Assembly: GCA_023052935.1 (NCBI GenBank) | Contig: CM041294.1 | Location: 156,427,399-156,491,398, forward strand | Direction: 5' to 3' | DNA length: 64,000 bases | DNA from: Piezodorus guildinii | Lineage: Eukaryota > Arthropoda > Insecta > Hemiptera > Pentatomidae | Shown: positions 21,450 to 32,229 of the stretch, piece by piece | How the letters are laid out: every line of letters starts with the position of its first letter | Numbering within the stretch: position 1 is the stretch's first letter | The notes under the pieces: model-generated | Told to the model about the DNA's origin: nothing | Seen by the model: only the letters and a program-made list of their open reading frames with translations | Database searches by the model: none | Translations under genes and position numbers: made by a program

Positions 21450-21520
<71 letters not shown>
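20983..21520. repeat. Palindrome of two structured units bordered by (TA)n tracts
   Basis: Arms at about 21047-21250 and 21268-21457 are near-perfect inverse copies. They begin TGTTTGATCAGTTCTCGACT and meet at a (GAGTTA)n spacer near 21250-21272. Both outer ends merge into (TA)n tracts (20983-21042 and 21455-21518). Each arm holds a unit with hairpin GAGAA/TTCTC followed by GAAACGTCGC. A single arm also occurs at 48400-48535, next to a CT-TA microsatellite. Transcribed, it would fold into one long hairpin. The units look like Penelope-like terminal repeat pieces. Confidence 0.8.
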
Positions 21521-21832
21521 GAAAAAATAATCAAGGTTTACATATTCTAAACCACTATTGAACCTTTTCTTTAACTTCAAAAATAAGTTATATATTAATT
21601 TCTTTATAAAGAGAACTCACCAGCAAGCTAGTTGAACAATGCCAGGTGGTCATATTACAAATATAGTATGTACATTATATCATACTAATACACATAAACA
21701 ACATATAATAAAATAAAGTAACTATATAAAGATAAATAAAACAATTACTTCATATATAAACAAAATAAAAATATAATGAAATACAATAACGGAAAAAAAC
21801 AAAAAAACATTTAATTCATTTCTTTTTTTTTT

Positions 21833-22061
21833 TTCTGGCACGACAGGCTAAGGCGGCCCTTGGCCGCGTGATGTAATCTCCTGCTAGAATCACTCACGAT
21901 TCTCGATGAGATTTTACAGGGTAGGGCCAGCACTCCCTACGCCTATTTATGTGAGTAGCCACCATTAGGCTGAAGGCTCTCCATACTCGGGGGATAGGCT
22001 GTGAATCCCCATTTAATTATATTCTCATAAAAGCCCGCCGGGACTGGAATCGAACTCACAA
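21833..22061 (-). mobile_element. tRNA-derived SINE (SINE-B), truncated head
   Basis: On the minus strand it begins inside box B (GTGAGTTCGATTCCAGTCCC). The body contains GGCTTTTATGAGAATATAAT, GTGGCTACTCACATAAATAG and the CCCTACCCTGTAAAATCTCA block, and it ends GTCGTGCCAGAAAAAAA. It matches 28823-29108. Box A is missing at the junction with the local repeat at 22062. Confidence 0.8.
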
Positions 22062-22180
22062 CCTAATAAAAAAGAGAAATAGCTGTGACGAAACAGTGCC
22101 TATGTTACAATGCCTTACAAAGGTCGGCTTTAAACGGATTTTTTAAATACAACATTCTCCGTTTAACTGAGGACAGGAAT
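22062..22180 (+). repeat. Local direct repeat, copy 2
   Basis: Second copy of the unit at 20612-20735. It runs straight into a family X 3' end. Confidence 0.7.
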
Positions 22181-22784
22181 TCCAAAATTTTCACGACCAC
22201 AATACTTTCCCTTACTGTATATTTCATATAGAAGTAAGTGAAAGAAGTAATAGAGTTAGAAAGGACGTTTAACAATCAAATAAATTATATAAATATAAAA
22301 TTATACTGATAAAATTATATAAATGAAAATAATAAAAAAATCAAGAGCGCGCAACATACGAATTCCGCTTACCTCCGTTATTTATATTAAATTAAGAATT
22401 TTTAAATAAATTTAGAAACGAAATAAATTGTTGAAGAATTATTTACATTGGATTATAATAGAAACGTGTGTTCAATTAAATAATCTAATATATTATTATC
22501 TTGCGGAATCGCGGAGTTTGAACCCTGTGAATATAATTGAGTTGCTAGCATCGCGGAGACTCAAATGGGCGCGTAAAGTTGTTGGGCTTAGTGAGGAACG
22601 GATTCCGAGAAAGTTGGTATTCGCTGAACCGACTGGTAGGCGTCCGAAAGGTAGGCCGAAGCGTCGATGGGAGGATTGCATTAAGGCTGATCTCGGGGGC
22701 TTGGGCTTGACCGGTGAACATTGGACGAGTCTGTGCAGGCGAAGTTTGGTGGTATCGGCATCGAACCTTCGGGTTCGGTAAGCC

Positions 22785-22815
<31 letters not shown>

Positions 22816-23165
22816 ATATTATTATCTACGACAAATTTTTTTTTATCGGGTTTTCATCACTCTCCGTTAACTTTTACAAGTATGTATAAGATAATATTTT
22901 TTCTAAAATCTTTAGTATTCTAAGGGTATATTATACATGTATATTACTCTTCTTAAGTTAATAAAACAACAACACATTTTTCCAGTTTTCTCCTTTAGTT
23001 GAATATCAAATCGTTCAACTTATATATTTACCTGTTTTTTAGCAATGCTAATCAGATGATATGATCTGTTTCATAAAATCTACAAAAAAGTACTTTAGAG
23101 GAAAAATTGGCATTTAAACTCTGTCAGACTATTTCAATTTGAATGCAACCTACATGATGTTTGTT
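22181..23165 (+). repeat. Family X copies with an RTE insertion
   Basis: 22181-22260 is a family X 3' end (CGACCACAATACTTTCCCTT, then AGTAAGTGAAAG). A second copy starts at 22345 (GAGCGCGCAACATACGAATT), is interrupted at 22502-22811 by an RTE-type tail, and continues from 22828 to 23165. Confidence 0.7.
22502..22811 (+). mobile_element. RTE-type LINE 3' end with target-site duplication
   Basis: The plus strand reads IIELLASRRLKWARKVVGLS, then GRRPKGRPKRRWEDCIKADL and a stop, followed by a (TTA)n tail. This GRxxxGRPxxRW end is typical of RTE-related reverse transcriptases. It is flanked by a perfect 16-base duplication, TAATATATTATTATCT, at 22486-22501 and 22812-22827. It is extremely 5'-truncated. 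Confidence 0.85.
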
Positions 23166-23187
23166 TGTTTATTTATTTAAACAGTTT

Positions 23188-23234
23188 CTGTTTAATCACA
23201 GAGCATTTCATGTGAAACAACCCAATAGTTTTCC
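23188..23234 (-). repeat. Mariner terminal inverted repeat, solo
   Basis: CATTTCATGTGAAACAACCC followed by AA and TA is the right tip of the deleted mariner family (compare 58700-58733). No interior is attached. Confidence 0.7.
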
Positions 23235-23429
23235 ACTTCCATATCACTTGTTAGCATGTTTGCTTGTTGAATTAGGAGATGGAAAATCTCATTTTATTGT
23301 CAAAACTCCTATGTAAAATGAATTCAAATTATTTTTAATTTATTTTTATATCTAAACAGTTTTATTGATATTTTAGGTGTCTATATTATTTGTTATGCTT
23401 ACTCATCTCGCATTCGAGGTAACATTACC

Positions 23430-23750
23430 TAAGCATAAGCAATCACTAGTTACCTGCTAAAACACTAACTCATATAATAATTACAGGTGAATGTTTGGGA
23501 AACGCGTTCGTTGCAGGTTTAATCGGATCAGCGGGACAAGGAAAGGGTTGAAAAGTGTGTCCTGAAATGGAAAAGAGGTTTAGAGACTAGCGGAGAGCAA
23601 ATAACGAATTAAATCCGATTAGCAGTGGAATTAATTCGCAGTGTTGCCGGGGCCTGGGCGAGATGGGATGGAGGTGGTACGCAGCTCAATCCACAATTAA
23701 CATTGCAATCAGATCCGCACGCCTCCGCTCTCACGAGTACATCAGGTAAT
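23430..23750. other. Unique, less AT-rich segment
   Basis: Not repeated in the window and richer in G+C than its surroundings. It contains ATCCGATTAGCAGTGGAATT and other ATTA-core words. The one open stretch (near 23470-23545) closes quickly. Could be a conserved non-coding element; this is inference only. Confidence 0.3.
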
Positions 23751-23754
23751 TAGT

Positions 23755-24033
23755 AGATAGATAGATAGATAACTGTTTTTTATTTCTTTAAGCATATTAC
23801 AACAACAAAACAAATATTATAAATATAAAAAACATTTGTAGAACTATGGTCTTTTAGACCGTCAGTCCGGAACCGATCTGTAAAGTTTTACAAATTATAT
23901 AATATTCAAAAACAGATCACTCACTGACTCTATTCAACTTCTAACTGTATTAATTTATTAATAAAACAACATTAAAAAAAATAATAATCAATTAATATCA
24001 CATATTAGAAAGTATTTTTTTCTAATTATAATT
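23755..24033 (-). mobile_element. LINE C copy 1, 3' UTR part (left of nested insertion)
   Basis: The 3' end of a minus-strand LINE. It has a (GATA)n tail at 23755-23777, then GTCTTTTAGACCGTCAGTCC and the rest of a UTR that matches 52200-52480. The copy breaks at 24033 and resumes at 26274. The coding end of the same element is on the far side of the nested LINE. Confidence 0.82.
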
Positions 24034-24149
24034 TATTTATTTTATTTTTTTATTCATTTACAATCGTTTATGTTTGACTTTAATGTCATTTGCTATCTGC
24101 AAAAAAAAAAAATTTGCAATAAGCAAATATGATGACTTCCGAAAGTCGG

Positions 24150-25556
24150 TTAAAGCAAGGCATCTCTAGGCCACCGCCTCAAAAGTCGTCGGGGTGGGTT
24201 GTACGGGTTCGTGTAGGATTTAAGTGTTTGGGCCGATGGGTTCATGTTGTAAGTCAGTTTGTCATGAAATCTTTTATAATATTCTGTGGCTGTGTCTGAA
24301 ACTGTGAGTATGTCCAAGTCCTTGTGAAGTAATTCGTTGGTTACATAAAACGGTGCATCCACGATTTTTCGCAATATTTTCGATTGAAGGGTTTGAATTA
24401 TTTGGATGTTAGAACATTTGGCAGATCCCCATAGCTCTATCCCGTATGTCCATAATGGTTTGATCAGTACTTTGTAAATAGTAAGTTTGGTGTTCACGGA
24501 TAATTTGGATCGTTTGTCAAGCAGACGGGATAGTAGTCCAAATCGTCTGTTCAGTTGTTGTCTTTTAAGTCTAATGTGGGTCCTCCATGTCAGTCTTTTG
24601 TCTAAGTACAGTCCCAAATATCGTACTTCATCTGATGTCGGAATGGGTTTATCCTCAAAATAGACAGCTGGACAATCCCCATGATTGAGCGTGAAAACGA
24701 TAAATAGACTCTTTGATTGGTTCATTTTCACTTTCCATCTATTAGCCCAACTGGATAAGTCATCAATGTGGCTTTGCAACATGAAGGATGCAAGAATTGG
24801 GTTTTGATGGGATGTCAAAAGAGCTGTATCGTCTGCAAAAGTGGCGAGTAAGGTGTGGTCATTTTCTGGTAAGTCTGCCGTGTAGATATTAAATAGTAAC
24901 GGTCCCAGTACACTGCCTTGTGGGACCCCTGCTTGAACACGTTTTATTCCAGAAAATGCGTCTCCTACTTTTACAGTAAAGTGTCGGTCTGTCAAGTAAG
25001 AGAGTAATATTAAATAATAAGTCGGAGGGAGCAAATTTTTGAGCTTGGAAAGCAATCCTTCATGCCACACCTTATCGAATGCTTGACTAATATCAAGAAA
25101 AATACCAGGGCAATATTTTTTAGACTCTAAAGCATTCGAAATGTAATCTACTAATCGATGGCATTGTTGAATGGTCGAATGATGTTTTCTGAAACCGAAT
25201 TGATGATTTGGAATGGCTCTAAATATTTCGAGCGAATTTAGACGATGAAGAATAATTTTTTCAAATAATTTTGAAAAAGAAGGGAGAAGGCTTATAGGAC
25301 GATATGAAGTCAGACAGTCTGAAGATTTATTGGGTTTTAATATCATTACAACTTCAGAATACTTCCACACGGCAGGGTAATATGTTATCCTGAAGATAGC
25401 ATTGTAGATATTAGTTAAAAAAAGAATTGCTTTCCAAGGTAAGTTCTTTAGTATAAAATTTGAAATTAAGTCATAACCTGGGGCTTTTTTGTTTGGTAAT
25501 TTGGCAATAAAATCACAAACTTCATTAGGATGTATTGCTTTTGGCGGCAGAGTCAT
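24150..25556 (-). pseudogene. LINE B ORF2, reverse transcriptase part
   Basis: 468 open codons. YRPISLLPSFSKLFEKI, LDISQAFDKVW, GVPQGSVLGPLLFNIYTADL, FADDTALL and VRYLGLYLDKRLTW are all in place, so the RT core is intact. The end is PPRRLLRRWPRDALL. Upstream the frame shifts by one at about 25553-25556, where the preceding segment (25553-26188) continues the protein. With the endonuclease missing and inverted, no functional ORF2 can be made. Confidence 0.88.
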
Positions 25557-26188
25557 CGGTAAGGTATGTTAACGTGGTGTGACACTAGTTCATTTGTAAG
25601 TTGGTTGTTGATGTCAGAGTGCGGTTTAAATGTCTCTTCTAAGTGCCTAGCAAACAATTCAGCCTTTTGAGCATCAGATTTCGCCCAAGAACCATCAGGC
25701 TGTCGAACAGGATGAGAGACATTATGATGGTCCAGTATGCGTTTTGTCGCTTTCCAAAGTGTGTTGTCAGAAGTAGTCAAACTGTTTAAAAATTTATCAA
25801 ATCTTTCAGTCTTTGCCTGTCTAATTTCGTTGTGAAGTTCTCTTGCTAGTCGATTAAATTTACGTTTGTCAGTGGGATAACGAGTCTTTTGCCAAGTTTT
25901 TCGCGCTTTACGTTTCAGTTCAATTAGGTGTCGAATGTGTGGTGGAAGAAATTCCTTATTTTGATGGTGCTCTGTTTCCTTATAGGGAATAGAGGAGCCC
26001 CAGGCAGCATTTTGAACAGTTTGTGTCAGAAGCTGCACTGCATCATCCAAGTCTTCCGGTGTACGTATCTTTGTGTTGAGGGATAACGAGTTCTCGATTA
26101 ATGCCCTAAACCTGCACCAGTCCGTTTTTTCAGTTGTCAACGTCGGGCCTGGAATCCTAGCAACTGGTTTTAAGTTCATCGTCATCAA
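25553..26188 (-). pseudogene. LINE B ORF2, linker part in shifted frame
   Basis: Matches residues about 220-430 of the intact ORF2: WCRFRALIENSLSL, KRKARKTWQKTRYPTDKRKF and DNTLWKATKRILDHHNVSHP. It overlaps the RT frame by 4 bases in a different frame, so a single indel separates them. The Met used to open the frame lies at the inversion junction and is not a natural start. Confidence 0.85.
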
Positions 26189-26273
26189 AAGTATTGGACT
26201 TCTTTATTACTAAGGGACTGAACTTACAGCATTGTGATATCACAAACCTCACTGACCTATCATCTGATCATAC

Positions 26274-26995
26274 TAATTATAATTAAATTCTTTAATAAGC
26301 CTATATCTATAAGGCCATGCTATTGTACAAAAATTGTATACAGACAACCAGTTATCACCATTGAGACATTTTATTACATCATCAACTTTTAGAGAATTCT
26401 TTCCAAAACAATTTTTTCTAATTTCAGACAGAATCGGACATGCAGCTAGGAAATGAAATGTATTTTCTGTTTCTTTTTTATTGCACAAAGAACACATCAC
26501 ACTACTATTTGAATAAAATCTGTTGTAGTTGAGATAAAGAAGTTCACATCTAACTTTTAATATCCATTTAACCCCATTAAAGTTTAATTTATTATCATCA
26601 AGGTATTGTGTTCCATAATCATAATTTAAGTTTTTATACAGATACATTTTTTTCCGAAATTGAAGCCTTTTGTACATATTTTAATTTGTAAATGTCTGTT
26701 AACGATACTCTAAATTCCTGTAGGATTAAATCCCATTTATTTTGATTGTCAAGTTTAGTATCTATGTCAATATTATGTTTTTCAGCTATTTCTCTTAAAT
26801 CCCTTAATCAATACACCTTTTGTTTAACGACTTCATTATTTAATAAATATGGTAGCCTATTTCCTGTCAGGTTTTTAACTTTTATAACATAATTATGCTT
26901 TATTTTCAAGGTTTCTATAAACATTGGGACTATTTTGGTTTCTAAATGTATTAAGTAGGAAGGGGTGGCTTGCGGCAAGTCTTTGAGTTATTTTA
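26274..26995 (-). pseudogene. LINE C copy 1, C-terminal coding part
   Basis: The minus strand reads the end of a LINE protein. LPQATPSYLIHLETKIVP is near 26945 and NLTGNRLPYLLNNEVVKQ near 26850, followed by a stop. The zinc-binding end is MCSLCNKKETENTFHFLAAC, then PILSEIR, finishing AWPYRYRLIKEF. The motif CxxC-x7-HFLAxCP is a C-terminal knuckle seen in several non-LTR clades. The clade is not resolved: no palm is present. A sister copy lies at 52190-53105. Confidence 0.75.
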
Positions 26996-27324
26996 TTTTT
27001 TCAATTTATTAATTCAATTCTGTTGTTATTTTTACTTATATTTATATTTTTTGTAGTCTTTTGTTTAATATAGTGTAAGCAGGGAAAAAAATCAGAAATC
27101 CTTGCAACTCTTTGAACATTCCGACATTTGATAAGAATTGGCGAGTTTATTAGAGTTAATGACGTCACAAAAAGGATCAAGTGCCAACGACATCTTAATT
27201 TTTACTTCCTTGCTTAATATCAATTTATATGCGCAATAAAATATTACACGGTCACTGAAATTGTTATATACGATAGAAGTTATATATTTAGGGGTCAAAT
27301 GTATTCGAAAATACTACTTAATTA
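26996..27324. other. No recognised feature
   Basis: AT-rich sequence. The minus frame at 27092-27298 has no motif. Confidence 0.35.
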
Positions 27325-27512
27325 GGAAAGGGATCTTTAAGGAGTTACTGACATCGCATAGACTCCGGACTATCATTTTACGTTCCCTCCGAAGAGCGGC
27401 ATAATCGAGAATTTTTTACTCAGTTTAAAAAATTCTAAGGAATTTTTCGGATTTGAACCTGCAACCTTAAGTATAGAAGGATGTTGCCAGCCACTATAGG
27501 ACAGATGACCCC
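27325..27512 (-). mobile_element. SINE-A, decayed copy
   Basis: GGGATCTTTAAGGAGTTACT, then CGTTCCCTCCGAAGAGCGGC and GATTTGAACCTGCAACCTT are inverse SINE-A blocks with many changes. This is an old copy. Confidence 0.6.
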
Positions 27513-27829
27513 TAGAAGACAACTTCTTTCAGCAATTGAAACTAATTTAAAAAATATTATATTCGAAGGATTTTCTTCTAATCACTTTAAACTGATGAGC
27601 TTTTCTACTTTAACCTACTTTCGAATTTACGTGTAACATTACACGAGGGTCATCGGTTTCACAAAAGCAAAAGACATTGAGATTTCAATAGCTCTCGCGG
27701 TTTTTAGCATCACAATAGCTCCATGACTTTGTAGGTAGCTCTCGTTTCTTTCACAGAAAATTCTCACTTGAAAGCATATCAACGCAATAAGAATAAATCG
27801 AGGTTAAAACCTCTCATTAGGCCATGATT
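27513..27829. other. No recognised feature
   Basis: Nothing that I can name in either strand. Confidence 0.35.
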
Positions 27830-27841
27830 AAATAATGAAAT

Positions 27842-28113
27842 ACGGGATCACTTGTAGCTGGGTGGCTAACATGACAGCCTCCTATGGCAAAGGTCACGGG
27901 TTCAAAGCCGCAGGTGGTCCTAGGATTTTTTAATCGGAATAAAAAATCCTTAGTTATGCCGTCCTTCGGAGGGGACATTAAAAGGTGGTCCCGAGCCTGT
28001 GCGATATCAGGTACTCGTTAAAAATCCCTAACTTAATAAAACCTGGATAGGCAAAATATAGAACTCCCACTGTAGCATCGTCCGATTAGCCATAGTAGCA
28101 TAAATAAACAAAC
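27842..28113 (+). mobile_element. tRNA-derived SINE (SINE-A) with target-site duplication
   Basis: Complete copy: box A TAGCTGGGTGGCTAAC, box B GGTCACGGGTTCAAAGCC, CGTCCTTCGGAGGGGACATT and an (AAATAAAC)n tail. The flanking 12-base duplication AAATAATGAAAT at 27830-27841 and 28114-28125 is perfect. Confidence 0.9.
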
Positions 28114-28436
28114 AAATAATGAAATTTTTACTTTAAAAAAAGTGCTAAGAGAAACAAGAGTGTGTAAAAAGGGTTCGTTGTAGGAAACAGTTTCTTGTTA
28201 CATTATAATACACGTGGATAAACCCGGAAAAGTGGAAAGCGGCATATTTTGTAACTATATCCCTTACCAATATCCAATTTTACCGTTATATACGCATTTA
28301 TCTTTTCTTTGTAGGTTTTCTTCTTTTTGTTTTCTTTTGATTATTATTGTTATTCTCTTTATAAATTGTTACTTTGTATTTATTAGTGCGATATCTCCCT
28401 AAAAGGAAGGCGCTAAGCACTTATGACTAAATTTTC

Positions 28437-28770
28437 TTATTTCTTGTTCTCTTTGTCTAGCCAGTATTGTCTCATTCTTTGGCTGAACTTCTCTTTTCTT
28501 TCTGTAGACTATTTAGGTATGTATGGTTTCTGATTGTTTTGCTCTAGAGTTACTTCCCATTTGTTTATTTTGTCTCTAAATATGTTTCTGTCTTGAATTT
28601 CCTCTTGTCTTATGTCTGCTCTTCGTAAGTCTTCTCGTGTCTGTTTGATCCAGTTCGTATTGCTTTTGAGTGTTGCTGTTGATTCATGTATTTGTCGTGT
28701 AAGTCTTGTTTCAGGTAGTCTTTGTATGTGCCCACTTTGTATTTATATGTATAAAATAATTGTTTTGTTT
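28437..28770 (-). pseudogene. RTE-type LINE C-terminal fragment
   Basis: The minus strand reads NTNWIKQTREDLRRADI, then QDRNIFRDKINKWEV, one in-frame TAG, and TERKEKFSQRMRQYW before the final stop. The DRxxFR block followed by a basic KxxFSxRMxxYW tail is the usual end of RTE-related reverse transcriptases in arthropods. Only the last 110 codons or so remain. Confidence 0.65.
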
Positions 28771-28822
28771 TCCATATACAGATACTGTATTTATAATGTT
28801 TTTTTTAAATGTATGAATTAAA

Positions 28823-29108
28823 TAGGGGAGCTCGTAGCTGAGTGGCTAGCGCGCTAGTCTCTCATGCTAAAGGTTGAGTTCGAATCCCAGTCCCGGCGGG
28901 GCTTTCATAAGAATAAAAATAAATGGAGATTCAATCGCAGCCTCTCCCCCAGCCACCCTTCAGCTAAGTGGTGGCTACTCACAAAAATAGGCGTAGGGAG
29001 TGCTCACCCTACCCTGTAAAATCTCATCGAGAATCGTTTCTCCTAGGAAATTACACCACTCGGCCAAGTGCCTGCCTACACGGCCTGTCAGGCCAGAGAA
29101 AAAAATAA
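28823..29108 (+). mobile_element. tRNA-derived SINE (SINE-B) with target-site duplication
   Basis: Complete copy: box A TAGCTGAGTGGCTAGCGCG, box B near GGTTGAGTTCGAATCCCAG, body with GTGGCTACTCACAAAAATAG and CCCTACCCTGTAAAATCTC, and an A-rich tail. It is flanked by ATGAATTAAA at 28813-28822 and 29109-29118. Confidence 0.9.
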
Positions 29109-29221
29109 ATGAATTAAACGATTTTTGTTCTGTATTCCGTTACTGGATTTTATTATATTTTGATTTTATTTATATATGAAGTAATTGTTTTATTTTTCTT
29201 TATTTAATTACTTTATTTTAT

Positions 29222-29928
29222 TACTAAAATTTCATATTTAAGACAAATATACGCCCGAGACGTTACAAAACCTTTTTCATCAAAATGAGCTTACTAGAAG
29301 AGCCACTTTATACCATGCATTTCGTACCTTTTTTGGATTTTCTCGAAAACGCTTCCGACGATTTTGATTAAACTCGCTATATCGATGTAAAGTTAAATGG
29401 GCTTTAATATCATGTAGGTTTTATTCTGATTAAAATAGTTGGACAGGGCTTAAATGCCGATATTTTCTTTCTTTAAAGTACCTTTAATTTTGTTGATTCT
29501 ATAAAAATAAGTATATTATCTTGTTACCACCGATGAAAAACAGCTAAATTGAATGAATTCGATACCCAACTAAAGAAAAAACTGAAATAATATTTTTTTA
29601 ATGCAATTTTTTGTTTTTGAACATAAGAACTATACATGTGTAATATACCGTTGGAAATCTAAAGATTTTAGAAAAAAATATTATCTAATATACAAGTTTT
29701 TATAAGTTAATAGAGAGTGATGAAAAGCCGGTAAAACTAACTGATTATTTTAGATAATAATATATTAGAATTTTTAATAAAACAGTTGTTTCTATAGAAA
29801 TTTCATTAAACTAATTCTTTAATGGTTACACTCATTTTTATCTCTTACTGTATTTGAAAATTCTATAATAGATTCTAAAAACGAAGGTAAGTGAAAGTCG
29901 TCTGTTGCCCGCACCAGATTTTTTTGTG
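29222..29928 (-). repeat. Family X repeat
   Basis: Inverse copy. It ends at 29928 in AAGTGAAAGTCGTCTGTTGC followed by CCGCACCAGA. The left side starts inside the family (AAATTTCATATTTAAGACAA) and lacks the (CA)n end. Confidence 0.75.
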
Positions 29929-30199
29929 TGTCCCTATATATGAAATCTGACCTGATGTAGCCCTCAGCAGAGCTTGATTCGGTTTAATTATCAAAATAAT
30001 TAATTATTTGTTAAAAATAATTAGTCCAGAAATCAGAAAGTGAGCTAATGACGATCTTGAGGTGAGCCAATGATTTTTGGAATGATCTCCCGAAGGTTTT
30101 TGAACGTCTAAAATGGTTAAGACAGTCCTCGCCTCTTTCATCCGTTAAATATTTTTAAAAATTGAGTACGATAAAGTGTGAACCAGAATATTTCTTCAC
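29929..30199. other. No recognised feature
   Basis: Nothing named. Confidence 0.3.
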
Positions 30200-30201
30200 A
30201 C

Positions 30202-30273
<72 letters not shown>
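30200..30273. repeat. (CA)n-(TA)n microsatellite
   Basis: A short CA run leading into about 60 bases of TA repeat. Confidence 0.95.
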
Positions 30274-30274
<1 letters not shown>

Positions 30275-31058
30275 CTAACGCAGCCGATCTGGAAATAAAG
30301 AAAGAAAAACAGAGGAATAATGCGACATAAAATAATTTCATTCATAATGAAAATGAAATCTAATGACGCAGAAGTGCTGACAATAGATCAGTTTACATTA
30401 GCTGATCAGTTTTCAAAACATGAACGCTTCAATTCCTCTTTGGAATATCAATTAGGATTGGCTTAGGGCCTTTCTAATTCCTTATTACGAAAATAGAATA
30501 GGCTTTTGGCACGGCTACTGTCGGATCCGACGAAATACACCAATTACGAAAAAAATGTTACCCAAGTATCGATGGATCTAGAAACTACGACAGCTTGTAA
30601 CTTCCATTGAAAGTGTCGGGACACGTAGCTATTGGTAGTGGCTTCAAGGATTTCAGACAAACTTTTTTTTTTAATATGGTAATAATTATTTGTTCACGAA
30701 ATATAAATGAATCATTCAAAAAAATATTGAGCATTTTTGAATAATAAAATCTGAACTTCTCGCTTTCATTTTGTGTGGAGAACATCTGAATTATTATGTA
30801 ACTTCTTCACAATTTATTACAAGAAAGAATTTCTTCACCATGGTTCAGGTCTGAAACAATGATTTTGAATGGATTATTTCTCTTAAAATGCCAAGAAAAA
30901 TTGAAAACTACAAACCATTTTCAAAATTAAAATTCACATAATTATATCCACTTTTTTTTCACATGTGATTTTCAGTTTAATATTACATTACTTTGATTTG
31001 GCGAGGAAGATGTTTGGAGATGCAGTCATAAAAAACCACACTCATAAAAAACACCGTA
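30274..31058. other. No recognised feature
   Basis: AT-rich intergenic sequence. The minus frame at 30585-30785 has no motif. Confidence 0.35.
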
Positions 31059-31935
31059 TTGGGTTGTGTCACATGAAATGTCCGTTTTCAAGGTAACGGA
31101 TTTTTATTAAAAATACGATATGAAAACAAGATAATTTTATTCGAAGTATTTACCTTCTTTTTCTACACATTTTTCCCAACGTGATACCAACTTTTTTATC
31201 CCCGAACTGAAAAACTGAGCTTTGAAGTGAAACAAAATATAAAATGCACTTTTCACTTGATCATCATTTTCAAAAAGTTTCCCTTTGACGAAGTTGTCTA
31301 AATTCCTGAACAGGTGGTAATCTGTTGGTGACTAGTCTGCAGAATATGGTGGGTGCGGAAGAACTTCGTATGTTTTGAAACATTGGGTCCTGCTGCCGCT
31401 CAGTGAAATCATGAGATACCCATGTATCGAGCTTTTTTACTTTCCCAATACACTTTAAATGTCTGGAAACGGTAGATGCACTTGCTGAGAGTCTTTTAAC
31501 TGTTTGGTAGGGGTTTCCTTCAACTGTATGTTTGAGGACATCGTTGTCTATTAAGGACGGTCTTCCTCGGTGCAAGTTTTCCAAGTCGGTATCCCCAGCT
31601 GAAAACTTAGCTAACCAACGGCAAATGGTCCGCTCATTAATACTCCATTCCCCAAACGCCTTGCAAATATTTCTAGCGGCCTCAGCTGCTAAATGGCCGA
31701 GTTTAAACTCGTACAAAATATCACTCGAAAATCGCGTGTTTCTATGTTCATATTTGGAGGTATACTAAAATGTGGGTAATTGATTGGGAAGCTAATCTTT
31801 ATAATACAAAGGTAGAGGATTAGTAACTGTTTACTTTAAATATGTAAACATTTGGAAGAAAACAACAGAGACCTGCAAAATCCTTTATGTATTGCAGAAA
31901 CTATAAATACCGACATTTCATGTGAAACAACCTAA
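31059..31935 (-). mobile_element. Internally deleted mariner with both terminal repeats
   Basis: 877 bases flanked by TA. The ends are TTGGGTTGTGTCACATGAAA and (inverse) TTAGGTTGTTTCACATGAAA. The minus strand carries the transposase N-terminus (MYEFKLGHLAAEAARNICKA, NERTICRWLAKFSAGDTDLE) joined across the family deletion to the C-terminal part. This copy has lost a further 25 or so bases at the junction (near 31370), compared with the copy at 57815. It is non-autonomous, with the binding domain retained. Confidence 0.9.
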
Positions 31936-31943
31936 TATTTGTG

Positions 31944-31980
31944 TACCGATGTTTCGGCCTACATTGTGGGCCTTCATCAG
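31944..31980 (-). ncRNA. Hammerhead-like structured unit
   Basis: On the minus strand: CTGATGA (31980-31974), one extra A, hairpin GGCC/GGCC, then GAAACATCGG. It lies immediately beyond the mariner TA site, and a stretch of unassigned sequence follows to about 32230. Confidence 0.5.
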
Positions 31981-32229
31981 GGCTAAGATAAACAAGATAA
32001 CAACCAATGCAATTAGTAAATGAATAATAATTTGGGTACAATGATATGATGACAGTAATACAACATGGAAACAAACATAAGTTAAATTAAAATGTTAAGA
32101 TCTACTGTAAAATATCAAAGCAAAAATAAAATTAGAATGAGAATTTCGGAATGAGAATATTTGAAGACTATGGCTTTCGTTAATTTAATCTCTAAAATAG
32201 ATTACAATTAAAATTTCAAAAAATGTACA

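Larger units (their letters stand above)
24034..26273 (-). mobile_element. LINE B: Jockey-type, 5'-truncated with inverted 5' tip, nested in LINE C
   Basis: Flanked by a perfect 12-base duplication, CTAATTATAATT, at 24022-24033 and 26274-26285. From 24034 to about 26186 it reads on the minus strand (3' UTR, then RT). From about 26186 to 26273 it reads on the plus strand: LDFFITKGLNLQ and DLSSDHTN, the end of the endonuclease domain. The 5' tip is thus inverted relative to the body, the arrangement expected from twin priming during integration. It is related to, but clearly diverged from, the intact element at 15248. Confidence 0.9.

Noticed and set aside
22786..22812. (TTA)n run considered as a CRISPR-like or satellite repeat
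   Set aside because: It is the simple tail of an RTE insertion. No spaced direct repeats of CRISPR type are present anywhere in the window.
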